Source: Ptychodera flava (Eukaryota; Hemichordata; Enteropneusta; Ptychoderidae). Taken from it: 64,000 bases of DNA. The DNA lies in contig NC_091942.1 of NCBI RefSeq assembly GCF_041260155.1, forward strand, positions 14,967,501 to 15,031,500, read 5' to 3'. Numbering within the stretch: position 1 is the stretch's first letter; each line of letters opens with the position of its first letter. Both the position numbers and the translations under genes were made by a program. Positions 44,593 through 57,084 of the stretch are shown here, one piece after another. The notes beneath the pieces are model-generated. The model worked only from the letters and a program-made list of their open reading frames with translations. It was not told the DNA's origin and did no database searches.

Positions 44593-47500
44593 AAATATTT
44601 GGAGGTAAGGGCTTGGTACTGATTTTAAATTAAACTTTGATAGATATTATAGACCACCTGTGTATGGATTCATATTCTAAAATGAAGCTGTGTAGACTGG
44701 TTATACAAAAACGTAATTTGCATAAATAAATAATGTTATGTCACATTTCATGCAATGAATGCCCAAATTTATTGAGATGTAAGCAGTTTTATCCAAAGTG
44801 TTTGAATAATATTCATGAGTATAAATTAATGTACTGAGAAAACTTGCTTTAGTTTGGTCCTAAATTTATTCACACATAAACACTAATATCGTACATGCTA
44901 CTGGAGAGCCAAGAAAGTCCATTGGTCTAAGGACTGGTACCACTCCATATTTCCTTGGACTGGTAAATTTGACATTCAAGTGGTCCAATGGACCTGTCAA
45001 TGATGCACTTGTAAGGTAAGGTGTTGCTGGGTGACCAGCAACTAGATTCCTGAACATATATTAAATACTGGATAAATTCTGTTCACCCCTCTCATAATGA
45101 TAACAATTCACGTATTTGCATGCTTACAAAAAGAAGAAGAGTCAATGAAATATTGCTGTACGTGTAATTATTTCAAGATAGAAGAAGATTTGAGTTCAGT
45201 TTGATACAACCACATGCGTTTTGTAGTGATTATACATTTAAGCTGCCTTCCCTTAGACTGGCAGGAATGGAGTTTAAAATTTGCTTAGGGAGCAATGACC
45301 GCTTTAGTACACCTGAATATCTGCTGCCTGCCAGAGGTGCCATTAAATTTGTCATCAATGTAATTCAGCTGTTTATTAACCTTGTGAAGCTATCAAAGAA
45401 CTGCGTGGACACACACATCATTACTGATTTCACTTCAAGTTGACGACTTGGGGTTATAAATGAAGCAGATCAAGGGCTCATTGGTATGATTGCATTGCAC
45501 AGCACTGACAGACGAGTAAACACAAACTGGCTGCATATCAGTAATTTCCAATCTCCCAAATACTGCAAGGAGATGAACGACTATTCAATTGGGATGCTAC
45601 AATTCTGGACGGATGAATATAATACCATTTAATAGTTATGGGATTCATACATCTGTTACAAAATTACAGATTAGTTAACGTGTTCCCCCCAATTCCAAGT
45701 ACCATTGTTGACAATAGCTTTGGGCCAAAACATAGTCGTGTGAGAGGGTTATGAGACACTGAAATTGAGAGAAATTGTCAAATCACGGACTACCTACTAT
45801 ATGACAGCCCAAAAATTTTTCACTTGTAATATTTACACTACGCATTATAGCAAATATGTCACAATTTCTCCATCACTATGACAAAAAGGACAAATGACTT
45901 TGTGTCTTTTAATAATATCATTATTCATTTTGCAAACACGAATACTTTGCAAGGGTAAAATTTCAACCTCACAACATCATATATGCAAGCTGGATCAGTT
46001 TCACATTTTTATTTCTGTATACCAGCAGTATTAATAGGCATTCCAACGTGTATGCTGAAATTCCACACAAATCCCAAATTGTATTCACAGCAAATATTGG
46101 CACCGGTGGCTTTTTTACCCTATCTGTACACATATACTTGTAGTGACAACATGTTGAAAATTTAATAACATATACTGAGACGGCTTAGAGTACAGTTAAC
46201 ATTGTACAAATGTACATTTGTGTCACTCACATTTTTTTCTAACCACCTGCTGCAATATCCAAGAGGAAGTTAGGATTTAATTTCTGTGAAGTACAAGAGC
46301 ATTTCTATGCACTACAATTGAAGTCACATACTAATTTGTATTAGTCCCTGAGCAGTTCACTCATCATCATGGCTCCATTGACTGTAATTTGTTGATGTAT
46401 TTTCCCGCTTCTGGTTTTTCTCCCAAATCTCCCAAATCATGTCAAAATACAATCTGAATGAGCAAAATATCAAATGCTACCTTATACATATTTTTTCCCT
46501 TGTTTTGCAGACTTTGACTGGAGTGGACAAGGCTGAGCTCTAAAACTGTCGCATTTGAAACTCAGCAGATCTTTGATAATACCATGAAATATCTCAGACC
46601 AGACCACATCACAGGAGTAGGTTACATCCCAGTACAGCAACTTGACCGGTACAATTATTAAATATGACTAGATTGAGTTTAATTGTTATTCAAAAAGGGT
46701 AAACACTCATAAGAATTGATCCTGACAAACAGCACTTTTTGACTACATTTTTTTACATAAATAATTTCAGAGTTCTGCCCTAGGATTGTATGAAAAATCT
46801 GAGTACTTTTAGAATATTTCATATTGTACATAAGATAATATGCAGATGAATATCGATTGAGACTGAGCAGAAAGGCAGAGTCACTAGTATCTGGCAACAG
46901 GGATCTGATTGACTTCTCAATTGATGCTTGGCAGTGAAGTTAATCCATCACTAGCCAAGGTGACTGTGTTATTCAAGTCTAGAAAATCATGTCACTTTGA
47001 CCCCGGTAGCTGATTTTTCACCACTTTAATCACCACTTAACATCAACTATCCTATTTCTAACTGTAGAATATCAAATTTTACAAAAAATGTTTTGACCCG
47101 TATTGCCGAAGATCAGTGGAGATATTTCAATCAACAAAAGTCACACATGACAGGTGATAATGTGAAAATACAGCTAAGTGGGCCCCATGTTGCGTGGTAC
47201 AAAATGACATTTTGACTTGGTATGCACTGTTATCACAAATCCTACAACCGCAGTAGACTTACAATAAGCCACACCTCATTGATCGATTGTTCCCCTTCAC
47301 AGATACAAAGCTTGTCTATTTTCCAGAAATTTTCATCGAATGCGTCACCCAACAAGTTTAATCAATGCAAAAAATGTACCTTTAATCCAAAATTCATCCA
47401 AATATTTCTAAATATTTTCAAAAAACATACATAAAATTTTACGCATATATTCATAATTGCAAGGCTTATTGCATTACACGCAATTGTTATTCACCTCATT

Positions 47501-50037
47501 GTATTATGACAAGCTAAAAATAGTCAACTGGACACCATAGTAACACAGATTGATTTTTACTTGTCTACCCTAATTTAACTATGTAGAGGTCCAATTTGCC
47601 ATAGAAAACAATGAATTGGGCCAAACCATTGTAGTAGAGAGGTTAAACCTAAAGGCACAACAAATGTTGATTATATGTTTTGTCGCCAACATATCAAATG
47701 GTATTGTATATTCACCAGTTTCATAACTAAATTTCTCTTTTTAATTTCAGAAAAAAATTCTGGCCCTGGAGAATGAAGTGAGAATAATAAATAAGGTGGA
47801 TCTGTTTATGTCATATGGAAAAAGAATGATTACCGGTAAAATGCAATTTCATCAGTGTAATGTTTCATTATTGCCTTTGCAAATGTCTCAGTCAAACAGT
47901 TGAGACATGCTTGAATGAATTCAGTGGTGCCCAACTAAATGAACATTTTAATTCATATACTCCTACGGTTTTTCTCACAACGCGACTTTGAAAAGCATGG
48001 CATATCTTTGTTTATGACAAATGATAACTGCATGAACCTTGAGATATCAATTCTGCCACTGTAGCAGGTTCTATTGAAATATTTGACAGCAGATAAATCA
48101 TTGCTGATGAAATGCAGCGCTTATTAACAATCGCCTTGATAAAAATTCAAGCATGATGCGAACACAATCATCATTCAGCTTTCTGTTTTTGCCATCTTTG
48201 AATAATTTTAAGCATTTCTGAGAAATGGCGTGGGCTCAACTGTCCTGCAGTAATGCACGTTTAATGTTGATTACAAGGACGAATTTTCTCTTTTGACAAA
48301 ATCTTTCATAGAGAAAATAATTAACATGCCTCCTTGAAATCAACCAGAGCCAACCATGAGCCAACCATGAACAATTTTGAATAGTGACCATGCACAACAT
48401 GGTGAATGTCATGATTTCGAACAGATATCAGAAAGTGATGCCATTTTATTGAAAACTGATTCATAAATAGTGTTTCCAAGTGAAAAGGGATGTAATGGTC
48501 TGTAGAAGTAATATTAAACTGACAAAAACAAGATACTAAGGAATGTAGTTTTAATTAAGTATGATCAGAACTTGCCATCTAAATCTCTATGGAATTATAA
48601 TGGTATCAGTGTCAAAATAGTAATATTGGTCAATGATTTTCTGTTGCTAATGAAAAGACATCATCTAACAGTGAATTTGTTTGTATATAAAATTTTTTCA
48701 TCGGTATTGAGAGCTTTATGAGATTCAAGAATATAAAGTAAAGTACGTCAGTTGATCAGATTTGCTCATGGTTATTGTTCACTGATAACCAAAATAACCA
48801 TGTATTTTATGTGGCTGGAGAAGGCCTTTGATTGGTTGACCTCAACTGATTTGTCAATTTGCAAGGTAGCAATAAGCAATGTGATCGGTCAATCACTTCA
48901 GGTGTGCTTTCCTCATAAATAATTCAAACAAGTTCAAATCTTCCACTGACTGGGTCACTCTTACAGTTGAATGTCCCATCTGTACAGGCAACCTTTCTTC
49001 AATATTGTTCAAGTCTGTTAATTTCCATGTTGAACCCTGCACATTTTATGTCAGCGCCTAAAATAAAAAATTGCAATTTTAATGCAAGCTCTTGTCCCAA
49101 ATTCAAACAGAGTGAGAGACGTACTTGAATATTATTTGTTTCAGTAAAAGCATTCCAAACCTGCAACCTGTGTGGCTCAATCACCACACTTGAGACTTTG
49201 AAATACAGTCTAACCTGTGTGCAGTAGACGTCCAAATGACTTAAAGAAAAGTTAATCACTTTTCCAGATGTTACTTTTCTCTACAGAGGAGTGTGTGAGT
49301 GGAATTACCGGCACTTTTTGCGTAGGCAGTTTATTAAATGGTGAATACAGGAAAGGATTTTGCTTCTCATTAAGAACAGACCAAAATATTACAATTACTG
49401 TAAAAATATCGTATTTCAATTCTGACACAACAAACACACAAAATTACAAAAAATCAATCAAAATGGAAATTATTTCTGGCTTTCACTATCAGTATTTTTA
49501 ACATGAACTGAGGTGATAATCAGTAATTATTATCCGCTATACACTGAGATATTTCTACCCAATAAGGGCATCTACAAGCAGCCACTGACCTGCCGGTGCC
49601 GAAAGGTAGGTGCGTTATGGAGCATTTTTCAACATATAAAATCACACATGGCTTTCTGAAAATTACTATATCAACGATGTGACCACTCTGCAGGGGAGAA
49701 CACTGAGGTTAAACTGTACACATCTCTCATGGTTTCAATGTGGATGTAAATTTATGTCAAGTACTACATAACGCTAGTTTTCAAGTTAATGATGAATTTT
49801 GGTTCCAGAATACTTTGGTGATCCAGGCATGGCATTCAAAGTTAAAATCCGTCACGTCCACAGGTTACATAAAATACATGCAGACATGAAAGCATTTCAC
49901 ATATCAGCAAGGTGGTTTGAGGAAGTGCCTATCTGAGAAATCTTTATCAGCTATGAGAGCCATGGTTCTAACACATTTCAGATCTACGGATCAAACGATA
50001 AATACGAAGATCTGAAACTGAACAGATCTACACAAGG

Positions 50038-50402
50038 TAAGGTAGGATACACATCAGGGACAGATATTTGGGCTATCAAATTTTTTCAATACTTTTCTGG
50101 TCTACTACCTGTGGGGGCTCATTTTAAAGCTTGTGCAGAGAGAAAAATTTTCACTGTCTCAGTTGTTCGAAAATCAAGAATTTAATTTTTCTTGAAAGAG
50201 TTAACACAGGGATGGCGGCCATTTTGAATACAAATATTGGTAGGTGTTACTGTTAGGTCAATTTGTTTCTCTGGTACAAAAAATTTGCATAGTGACCCCT
50301 GATTCTTATTCCCGATTTGGTGAGAGGATGGTTGAAGTGTTCCTTGGGAAATGTTTGAGCAAAAGTTTATGTCTTTCACTTTCGAGGTGAGAACTACCTA
50401 AA
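50038..50402. mobile_element. MITE family B, copy 3
   Basis: Starts 'taaggtagg' and ends 'gaactacctaa'. The interior contains AGTTAACACAGGGATGGCGG, 'ccattttgaata' and 'gtgacccctgattcttatt', in the same orientation as copy 1. The GATGGCGGCCATTTTG core contains a YY1-like site. Confidence 0.8.
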
Positions 50403-53400
50403 TGGTCACAGTACGTAGTATATGACAATTTCCTAATGTAATTTACAATGTAAAATCAGAAAGATCAGATTTAGCAACATTCGAAACTAAGTTACTCCGG
50501 GAAATGTATATCAACTTTATAGGCAAATAAGAAGGAGCATCTGAAGCACAAACTGTTTAGCAAGAGTGAAGATTTAAATGTCTTTAAATTTTTATGAATA
50601 ACCATGCAGCCATCCCCAATACAGGTAATTTGATCACCTTTGGATAAAGGAAGTGTACATGCTAAGCGTGTTCCTCAGGAAGTCAAAAACATTGTACTAT
50701 TTTCAACAAATATGCCTTTCATCACAGCTGACATCATTAACTCCTAAATTAAACTGTATTGATGCTAACAAGTGGGCTGTAATATGTAACACATTAGCAT
50801 AGGTGAAGTTCTTGACATACATTAGTATCTATCATGTCCCAGGAACTTTGAAAGATATACATGATTGGCTAAATTATTCAAATTGTTATAAATTTGTCTT
50901 GTCAGTTTCATAGTTTTGGAGACTATGTACTTTATTATCCTGCCAAGTTCATATGTCACCATCCGGTCAAGTTACATATGCAATGTGGCGTAACACATCC
51001 CATATGTTGCATTACAACAAAAGTGTGAAGGCCCACAAATACCTATTAATATAAACTGTACATAGGATTTTTTACTGACTGAATCTGCCAAAATACACCA
51101 AGCCAAATGGGTGAAAATACCTATAGTTTTGGCTCAATATCTATTTTTACTGACTCAGTACATGGAGAAATGATACTGTTTGGCAGGTTTATGGTTATAA
51201 AAGTACACATTTGCCTTAATTTAAATTTTCATTTACACTGATTAAGTCTTGTTGATATAGAATACCCATCACTACTTCTGATTGTTGTCTAAGTTATTTC
51301 ACATTATACCGGTAAATCAATTATTTCATAATTTACCTTACCTATCTCTTGGATCACTGTATTCAATTTACGACAAAAACAGAGTGCAGCAAAAAGTCTG
51401 GCATCAAAGCTACAGATTACAAAGGCCTTATGATTCTACTTCTAACTACTGATTATTGATAGAATTGAGAACTGGGTCCAGCCTACATCTACAGTCAACA
51501 TGATGAGGCCACATCACCAGATGATCACATCACCAGATGACCCAGTTTCTGTTTATATCACACCTTTCACAATCAAAGTTATAAATAAATACAGCCTGTT
51601 GTCAAATTAAACTAATGATAGATGGATGGTTTGACAATCCAGATTTCCCTTATTGATATTATGAACTTGTCATTTGCCAAACACATGTTCAGAGAGAAAT
51701 ACAATTTTGAACTCTACTTACTTGACAGCCATTGCCATAATATTTAATATTATTGTATTTTAATAATTTTTTTTCAGTTTCAACAGTGAAGGGGGTGTCA
51801 TCCCATTTAAATGCATGTCCCAATTCATGTCATTAAGATGCCAAAATTGAAAATGTTTTACCCACAATCCCTTGCAGGAACTTCTGTGGTGGTTTGGTCT
51901 CAAGTCTGTATGGTAATATTGCTATCTCATCAGATGATCTCACTCAGCAGTGGAAAAAATATATTTTGGTAATATCCTATATTACCTGAATATGGGTTTG
52001 GCTGTCTGAAGCCTCATTTGCCCTCTGTCAATTTTATGACATTGACGGAAGTACACCTAGTCTGAATCAACAGTCAGCGATATCTCAGAAATAATTACTT
52101 TGGTGTAGTTATGCCTGTGACAACATGCTAGGTAACCTAAACACATTTTTTATGTCACTTTCATGAGCTATTTTGAGTCTACACACATGACATCTGCATA
52201 TCTGGACTAAAAATACATGTACAATTTCTCCACGATGAAGGTAGGGGATAATTATGCTTTGAATGTACAGGTTTTATTGTTTCATCAGCCCTGCTGTGTT
52301 TCAGACCACTGCACAGCAGGTATAATATGCTAATTAACACCGTATAACAGGGCCCACGCCCTCCTTTGAGCAAACTCTTCAACCACCAGACTGTTTAATT
52401 GTTCAGCAAACATGCTGAAGGTCTTTGCAGTTTGCTGATAATCATGATAATGATCTACACACTTCAGCATATTTGACAGTTAGGGCAGATATTTCTACCT
52501 TACTGTGCAAACTGCAGGGCTTGAAATAATAGCTGCCTGTCTGTCTGTGTGTCTTTCTGTCTTGAGCATGCAATGTAATGATGCCTTGGACTGGTAGTTT
52601 TTGAAGCAATGCTCGTCAATGTAAAATTATTTCATTTTGAAGTCTATGCATGAAAAAAGTTTTCCCCATTTGGAAACGATTGATCAATAAACTGGCAGTT
52701 TACACTCAGTGGGCAGCCATACTGGAATGCTGGTCACAATGATGAAAAATGTGGACAGGTGCTTCTCAAATTGGTCAGGTACATTTCAGTGAACCCTTTC
52801 CAATGATCAGTGAAGGAAACAGAGTTAATTTGAGTTTCACAGAGTATGACGCTATTGCATGAATCACGATTGTTTTATAATTTCACTTCCCTTTGCATAA
52901 GATTAATTAAAGCCAAAAATAAATCAACATATGCTAACTCATTTACATATGAAAACATGCAGAGTCCAGCTGATGGACATAATTTTCTGGTGATAAAAAA
53001 ACATAATTACACATGTTACATAAAACTATAAACCACCTAATACCCAATCCTGTCTCCAGGCTTGAACATAGGGATTTTACATGAAATTGATAGACAGCTA
53101 CAATAATGATAAATTATATATCAAACGAAAGCTCTATTCAAGACCAATTGATTGCATTTTGTTCGATGAAAATTGGTTCAGTACGTGCAGAGATATGTCC
53201 AGTTGAATTTGAAAAAAAATGGCTTCCTATTTAGAAATTATGCCATGGTAGACACCTGTAGTATTCATAACAACCAGGTGACCCCATATTGAACATTGTT
53301 TGAGGAAACTAGAATTGCAATTTCTAGTGCTTTTTGCAATAACTCAAGCATTTCTTATTGAAAATTGATGAAATTTTCTGTGGATATTGCTGATGAAATG

Positions 53401-53455
53401 TTCAATTGTATTTAATTTTTATAAATGAAAAATATTATTTAGAATGCTGTTTAAT

Positions 53456-53665
53456 TGGTAAACAAATAAACAATACCTGTAAACAATCATATACCTATGA
53501 CATTGATCACTGTATGCATTATGTATTGTGAAAATCAACAGAAATATGATCATATTCCATCATATATTACTTTGCATATATGAAAAAAGTTACTTAGATT
53601 TATGTTTACAAGGTAAACAAATAAACAACAATACCTGTAAAAAATCAAATGATACCTGTGACATT
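53456..53665. repeat. Direct repeat of ~155-bp period
   Basis: 'ggtaaacaaataaacaa...tacctgtaaa.aatca' occurs at 53456 and again near 53611, with 'ctatgacatt/ctgtgacatt' following each. Diverged between the anchors. Confidence 0.6.
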
Positions 53666-53929
53666 TTAGAACTTGATTTGAATTTAACAAAATATTTTTT
53701 ATATTTTTTTTTATTTGAACTTCGGAAATTTTTTTAATTTTTTTGTGTGTGTTATTACAACTTCTATGAAATGATTATGAAATATGTCTGATTAATGTAG
53801 ATTTTAAGTTTAACAATTACAAAGAACTTTTCCAAAAAGTCAAAAAACTTTGTTCTCAACCCTTTGTCTATGCCGTAAAACAGCAACACGCATTTATAGA
53901 ATGAACAACTGCATTTAAACTGGATGCAA

Positions 53930-55060
53930 AATTACGCTGCCCCGGAAAAAAAGGAGACCCTCGAAGTCAGCGGCCCGAAATACAAACCAATATAAAAACC
54001 AACTTTTCCAAAGTCCGGAACACCATCATCAATGGGGAAAGAACAAATTTAATAATCTACGGCCTTGTTCTTCAGAGAGAACCAAAATAGTCCCCTTCTC
54101 GGAAAATTAAAGATCGAAACTAAAATGTCAGTATAGTATCGGCAAAGTGCGGTGCACGTGAGCAGTTCAGTAAAGTATCGGCGCCGCAAAGTGTCGTGCA
54201 CGTGCGTATGCCTACACTGCACATGACAACTTATCAGTGTCTATCGAAAAATATCACCCGGAAGTAAAACTACTTCGAACAAGATAACGTTTGAAAGGGT
54301 AAAGTATAGAAATATATATCTCTAGATCCTTGCGTTTGATAAGAAATCAGACAAATCTAGCTGCAAAATCGTGAACGTCGGAACTCAGCTTAGACCTCCT
54401 GACAGAACATGCGGCGAAGCGCTGACTACTTGTGTGTGATTCCTGGGAGTGCCCGGATGTAAAGTTGGGGTGAAACCATACTCGCTAAAAAGGGCCTTAA
54501 GCATCATTTTTCGCATCGTCAGACTCGTAATTATTGCAGAATTACAATTAATATTTATCATAAAATTAATTTTGGGGCCGAACGTTTAAGGAAATCAAAA
54601 TTTTCTTTCAAAAAAACACAAACGAAACACACGGTTTGATCACAGATTGAATTTTTCTCGGCCGATTTTAACGTTCGCCCCCTCAAAATGAAGCCCATGA
54701 TCTCTACTTTCGTACCACCCCTAAAAAATAGTGATGCGATCGGAATAAGTCATGCGGAGAGCCTATCAAAGAGGTATATATTCGATCTCCTTCGCGGGAC
54801 ATTTGAGATCACGGCACAACGCTCATAATGGACGCCAAAATCGCCGGTACGCGTGAGTTTGTAGTCGTGCTGCTTTGCCATTTATCGTAGTACAAAGGTG
54901 AAAATTTCCCAAAATGAAGTTAAAATAATAATCTTCAACACTACAGTTTCATTTTCTCTGATTATTTTGTCTATTTAAGAATTAACACGAAAGTTCGGAC
55001 CAGACCTGTATCGAACGCGTACGTTCAACACAAATGTCACGTGACCTAAAATCCCTATTA
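53930..55060. promoter_or_regulatory. GC/CpG-richer promoter-like patch
   Basis: CpG dinucleotides are markedly denser here than in the flanks (for example 'gtatcggcgccgcaaagtgtcgtgc', 'aaaatcgccggtacgcgtgag'). It contains a direct repeat with two CACGTG E-boxes. It may be the promoter and first untranslated exon of a gene whose coding exons I did not find, possibly USH1G on the minus strand or an unknown plus-strand gene. No CDS is supported. Confidence 0.4.
54135..54204. repeat. Direct repeat containing two CACGTG boxes
   Basis: AGTATCGGC...AAAGTG...GTGCACGTG appears at 54135-54160 and, with a small insertion, at 54174-54204. CACGTG lies at 54155-54160 and 54199-54204. Confidence 0.7.
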
Positions 55061-56952
55061 ACACATCCATGAAACACCGTCTTTCAATTGCATAGTATAC
55101 AGAACCAACAGCCAAAGACCCGGATAGATTACTGGATAAAAAATAACTCATATGTTATGATGCCAGTGCAAATTTATCCTGCTTTCTGACATGTTCAGCA
55201 ATAAACTTTGCTCAGTACACTAGAAATTAATTCACTGAAAAAAACGCTTCAAAATTCCAATGTCACAATAGGGGTTTTCAGTTCAGTCAATGTCTTTGCT
55301 ACAGTTGGAAGGATTTGAAGTTTCAGTTTCATCAAGGGGCAAAATCCATCTGGTAGATATAAGTCACGGTGTTTTCATAAGTGATTTGATTTAGACCACA
55401 CTCATATCTGATTTATTTCTTTGTTCATTATAACCTTGTATGTTTTATGTCATAACTATTGATGTATTAGGCATGAAATCTGATCATGGCTTACTGTCCA
55501 ACATCGTTTGCATTCCATCCCTCCTGAAAGTATGCAGACATCTAAAGCCTTTTCATTGCAGTACAATATGAAAAGTCAAAATTTAAACAAAATAAACATT
55601 TATTTTAATTCTGACAACAGTCTTTCTTGAGTATTGTCATACACGCTATTTTTTCTTGAAAAGTTTAATTCAACTTGAAGATCAAGTGCATGTGTGTTTT
55701 TGACTGCCTGGTGAAAACAAATCAAACTTTGAGTACATTCAATCGCTACCTCCTCCGTTCAGTAGAGATACAGTAGAAATTGAAAAGATATTGACATTTT
55801 CAAGGGATTTTGTTCAGAATTGTAAATTGCCACCTTACAGTACACTGTGACTCTGATAAGTGTGGTGACTACCTACTTTGACCTTTGACCTCAACTCTGG
55901 TGTCAAAAATTGGGGATTGAAAGATAAACAATCTTCAAGCTCAAACAGACCTGGGCAGCTATTCACTGAAAACACAAATATTCCTGTCATAATCCCATAA
56001 AAAAAACCAAAGTCATGGAAAGATGCCTGAACAATGGTCAATGACTGGCAAACACTATGCAAATTGGGAGACTTCAAAATGTTACATACTGGAAACAGAT
56101 CATCATTTTTATGTTCAATAAAAAATGTTGAGACCTTACAAGTTCAAACAGGTCGTATTGTTAAAAGATTGATAATCATAGGATGCAGACATCATTTAGA
56201 GAAAAATAAAAACCTGGATTACTGTTGGCGAGCGAGTTACTATGGCGACAAAACTGACAAAGCCAACTATTCAAGTGTTGTCAAATCAAATATTTTCTTT
56301 CAAAAAGTGAAGCCCCCCTGATTTAGATGAATAGGTACTGACTATTGTGTTGTTTAAAACAATTCTGTGTGCATTCTTCTATGAGGAACAGACTGCTAAG
56401 AGACTGGTAACAGGGACACTGTAAGGAAAGCTGGTTACATTCTGAATGTAAATTAACCCTCAAAAGTACACAAGCATTGTTGTATTCAGAATACAACTCC
56501 ATTCTCAAAAACAAACATTGGATTTAAAAAATGATTGATTTCTTTCCTATCCTAGTTACGAAAATGATGCTGTGATACCTACGGCATGTTTTTATTTTAT
56601 TTTCCGTTTTTGGTTTTTTCGTCAGCTCACAAGATGCTAGTACCACCATGAAAATAAGAAAAAACATGAATGTTTACCAGGCAGGGGTTATTCCAGGCAG
56701 GGGTTATTCCGCCGCAAGATGGCAATCATAAGGTCACCGTTCTGAATTGTACAATGTGCGATCTTGGAGATATGAATATCGAATTATGTCACATATTTGA
56801 GTGGGGAGGGGGCTATAGGGTGTGTTTGTACGTACACTCTGGGGTAGAATGTTGGACCAGAACAGACATCAATACACGGTACATACTGCATGTTTAAAAG
56901 CTGATACAGCTAATCTACATTGACAAGAATCACGAGACACAAAAACTATCAT
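55061..56952. other. Intergenic, no gene recognised
   Basis: Ordinary AT-rich sequence with a perfect DR1 at 55879-55891 and no other recognised feature. A tandem 'ggcaggggttattcc' pair is at about 56681-56710. Confidence 0.4.
55879..55891 (-). promoter_or_regulatory. Perfect DR1 nuclear-receptor element
   Basis: TGACCTTTGACCT is the inverse of AGGTCAAAGGTCA, the ideal binding site of HNF4, RXR dimers and COUP-TF. There is no nearby gene, so use is unproven. Confidence 0.35.
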
Positions 56953-57084
56953 TTATTCACAAAATACTGGGATTTATGTCCTTGTACATCATATGCTTCG
57001 GCATTGTCCTCGACGTTACATGTCTCGGACAATACCTCCGCTGCATAATGTACTCAGACATAAATCCAAGGTATTTTGTGAATA
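56953..57084. repeat. Long imperfect hairpin, ~61-nt arms, small loop
   Basis: The left arm TTATTCACAAAATAC (from 56953) through GGATTTATGTC, GTACATCATATGC and CATTGTCC pairs in order with GGACAATACC, GCATAATGTAC, GACATAAATCC and GTATTTTGTGAATAA (ending 57084). Only small bulges interrupt it, and the loop is about ten nucleotides. It resembles a miRNA precursor or a compact fold-back element. Confidence 0.8.

Larger units (their letters stand above)
44083..54000. other. USH1G upstream intron and/or intergenic DNA
   Basis: No exon could be supported. It holds MITE family B copies (44146-44476 and 50038-50402), a 97-bp TTAA-type fold-back (44496-44592) and a direct repeat (53456-53665). If the first USH1G exon is further upstream, this is intron. 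Confidence 0.5.
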
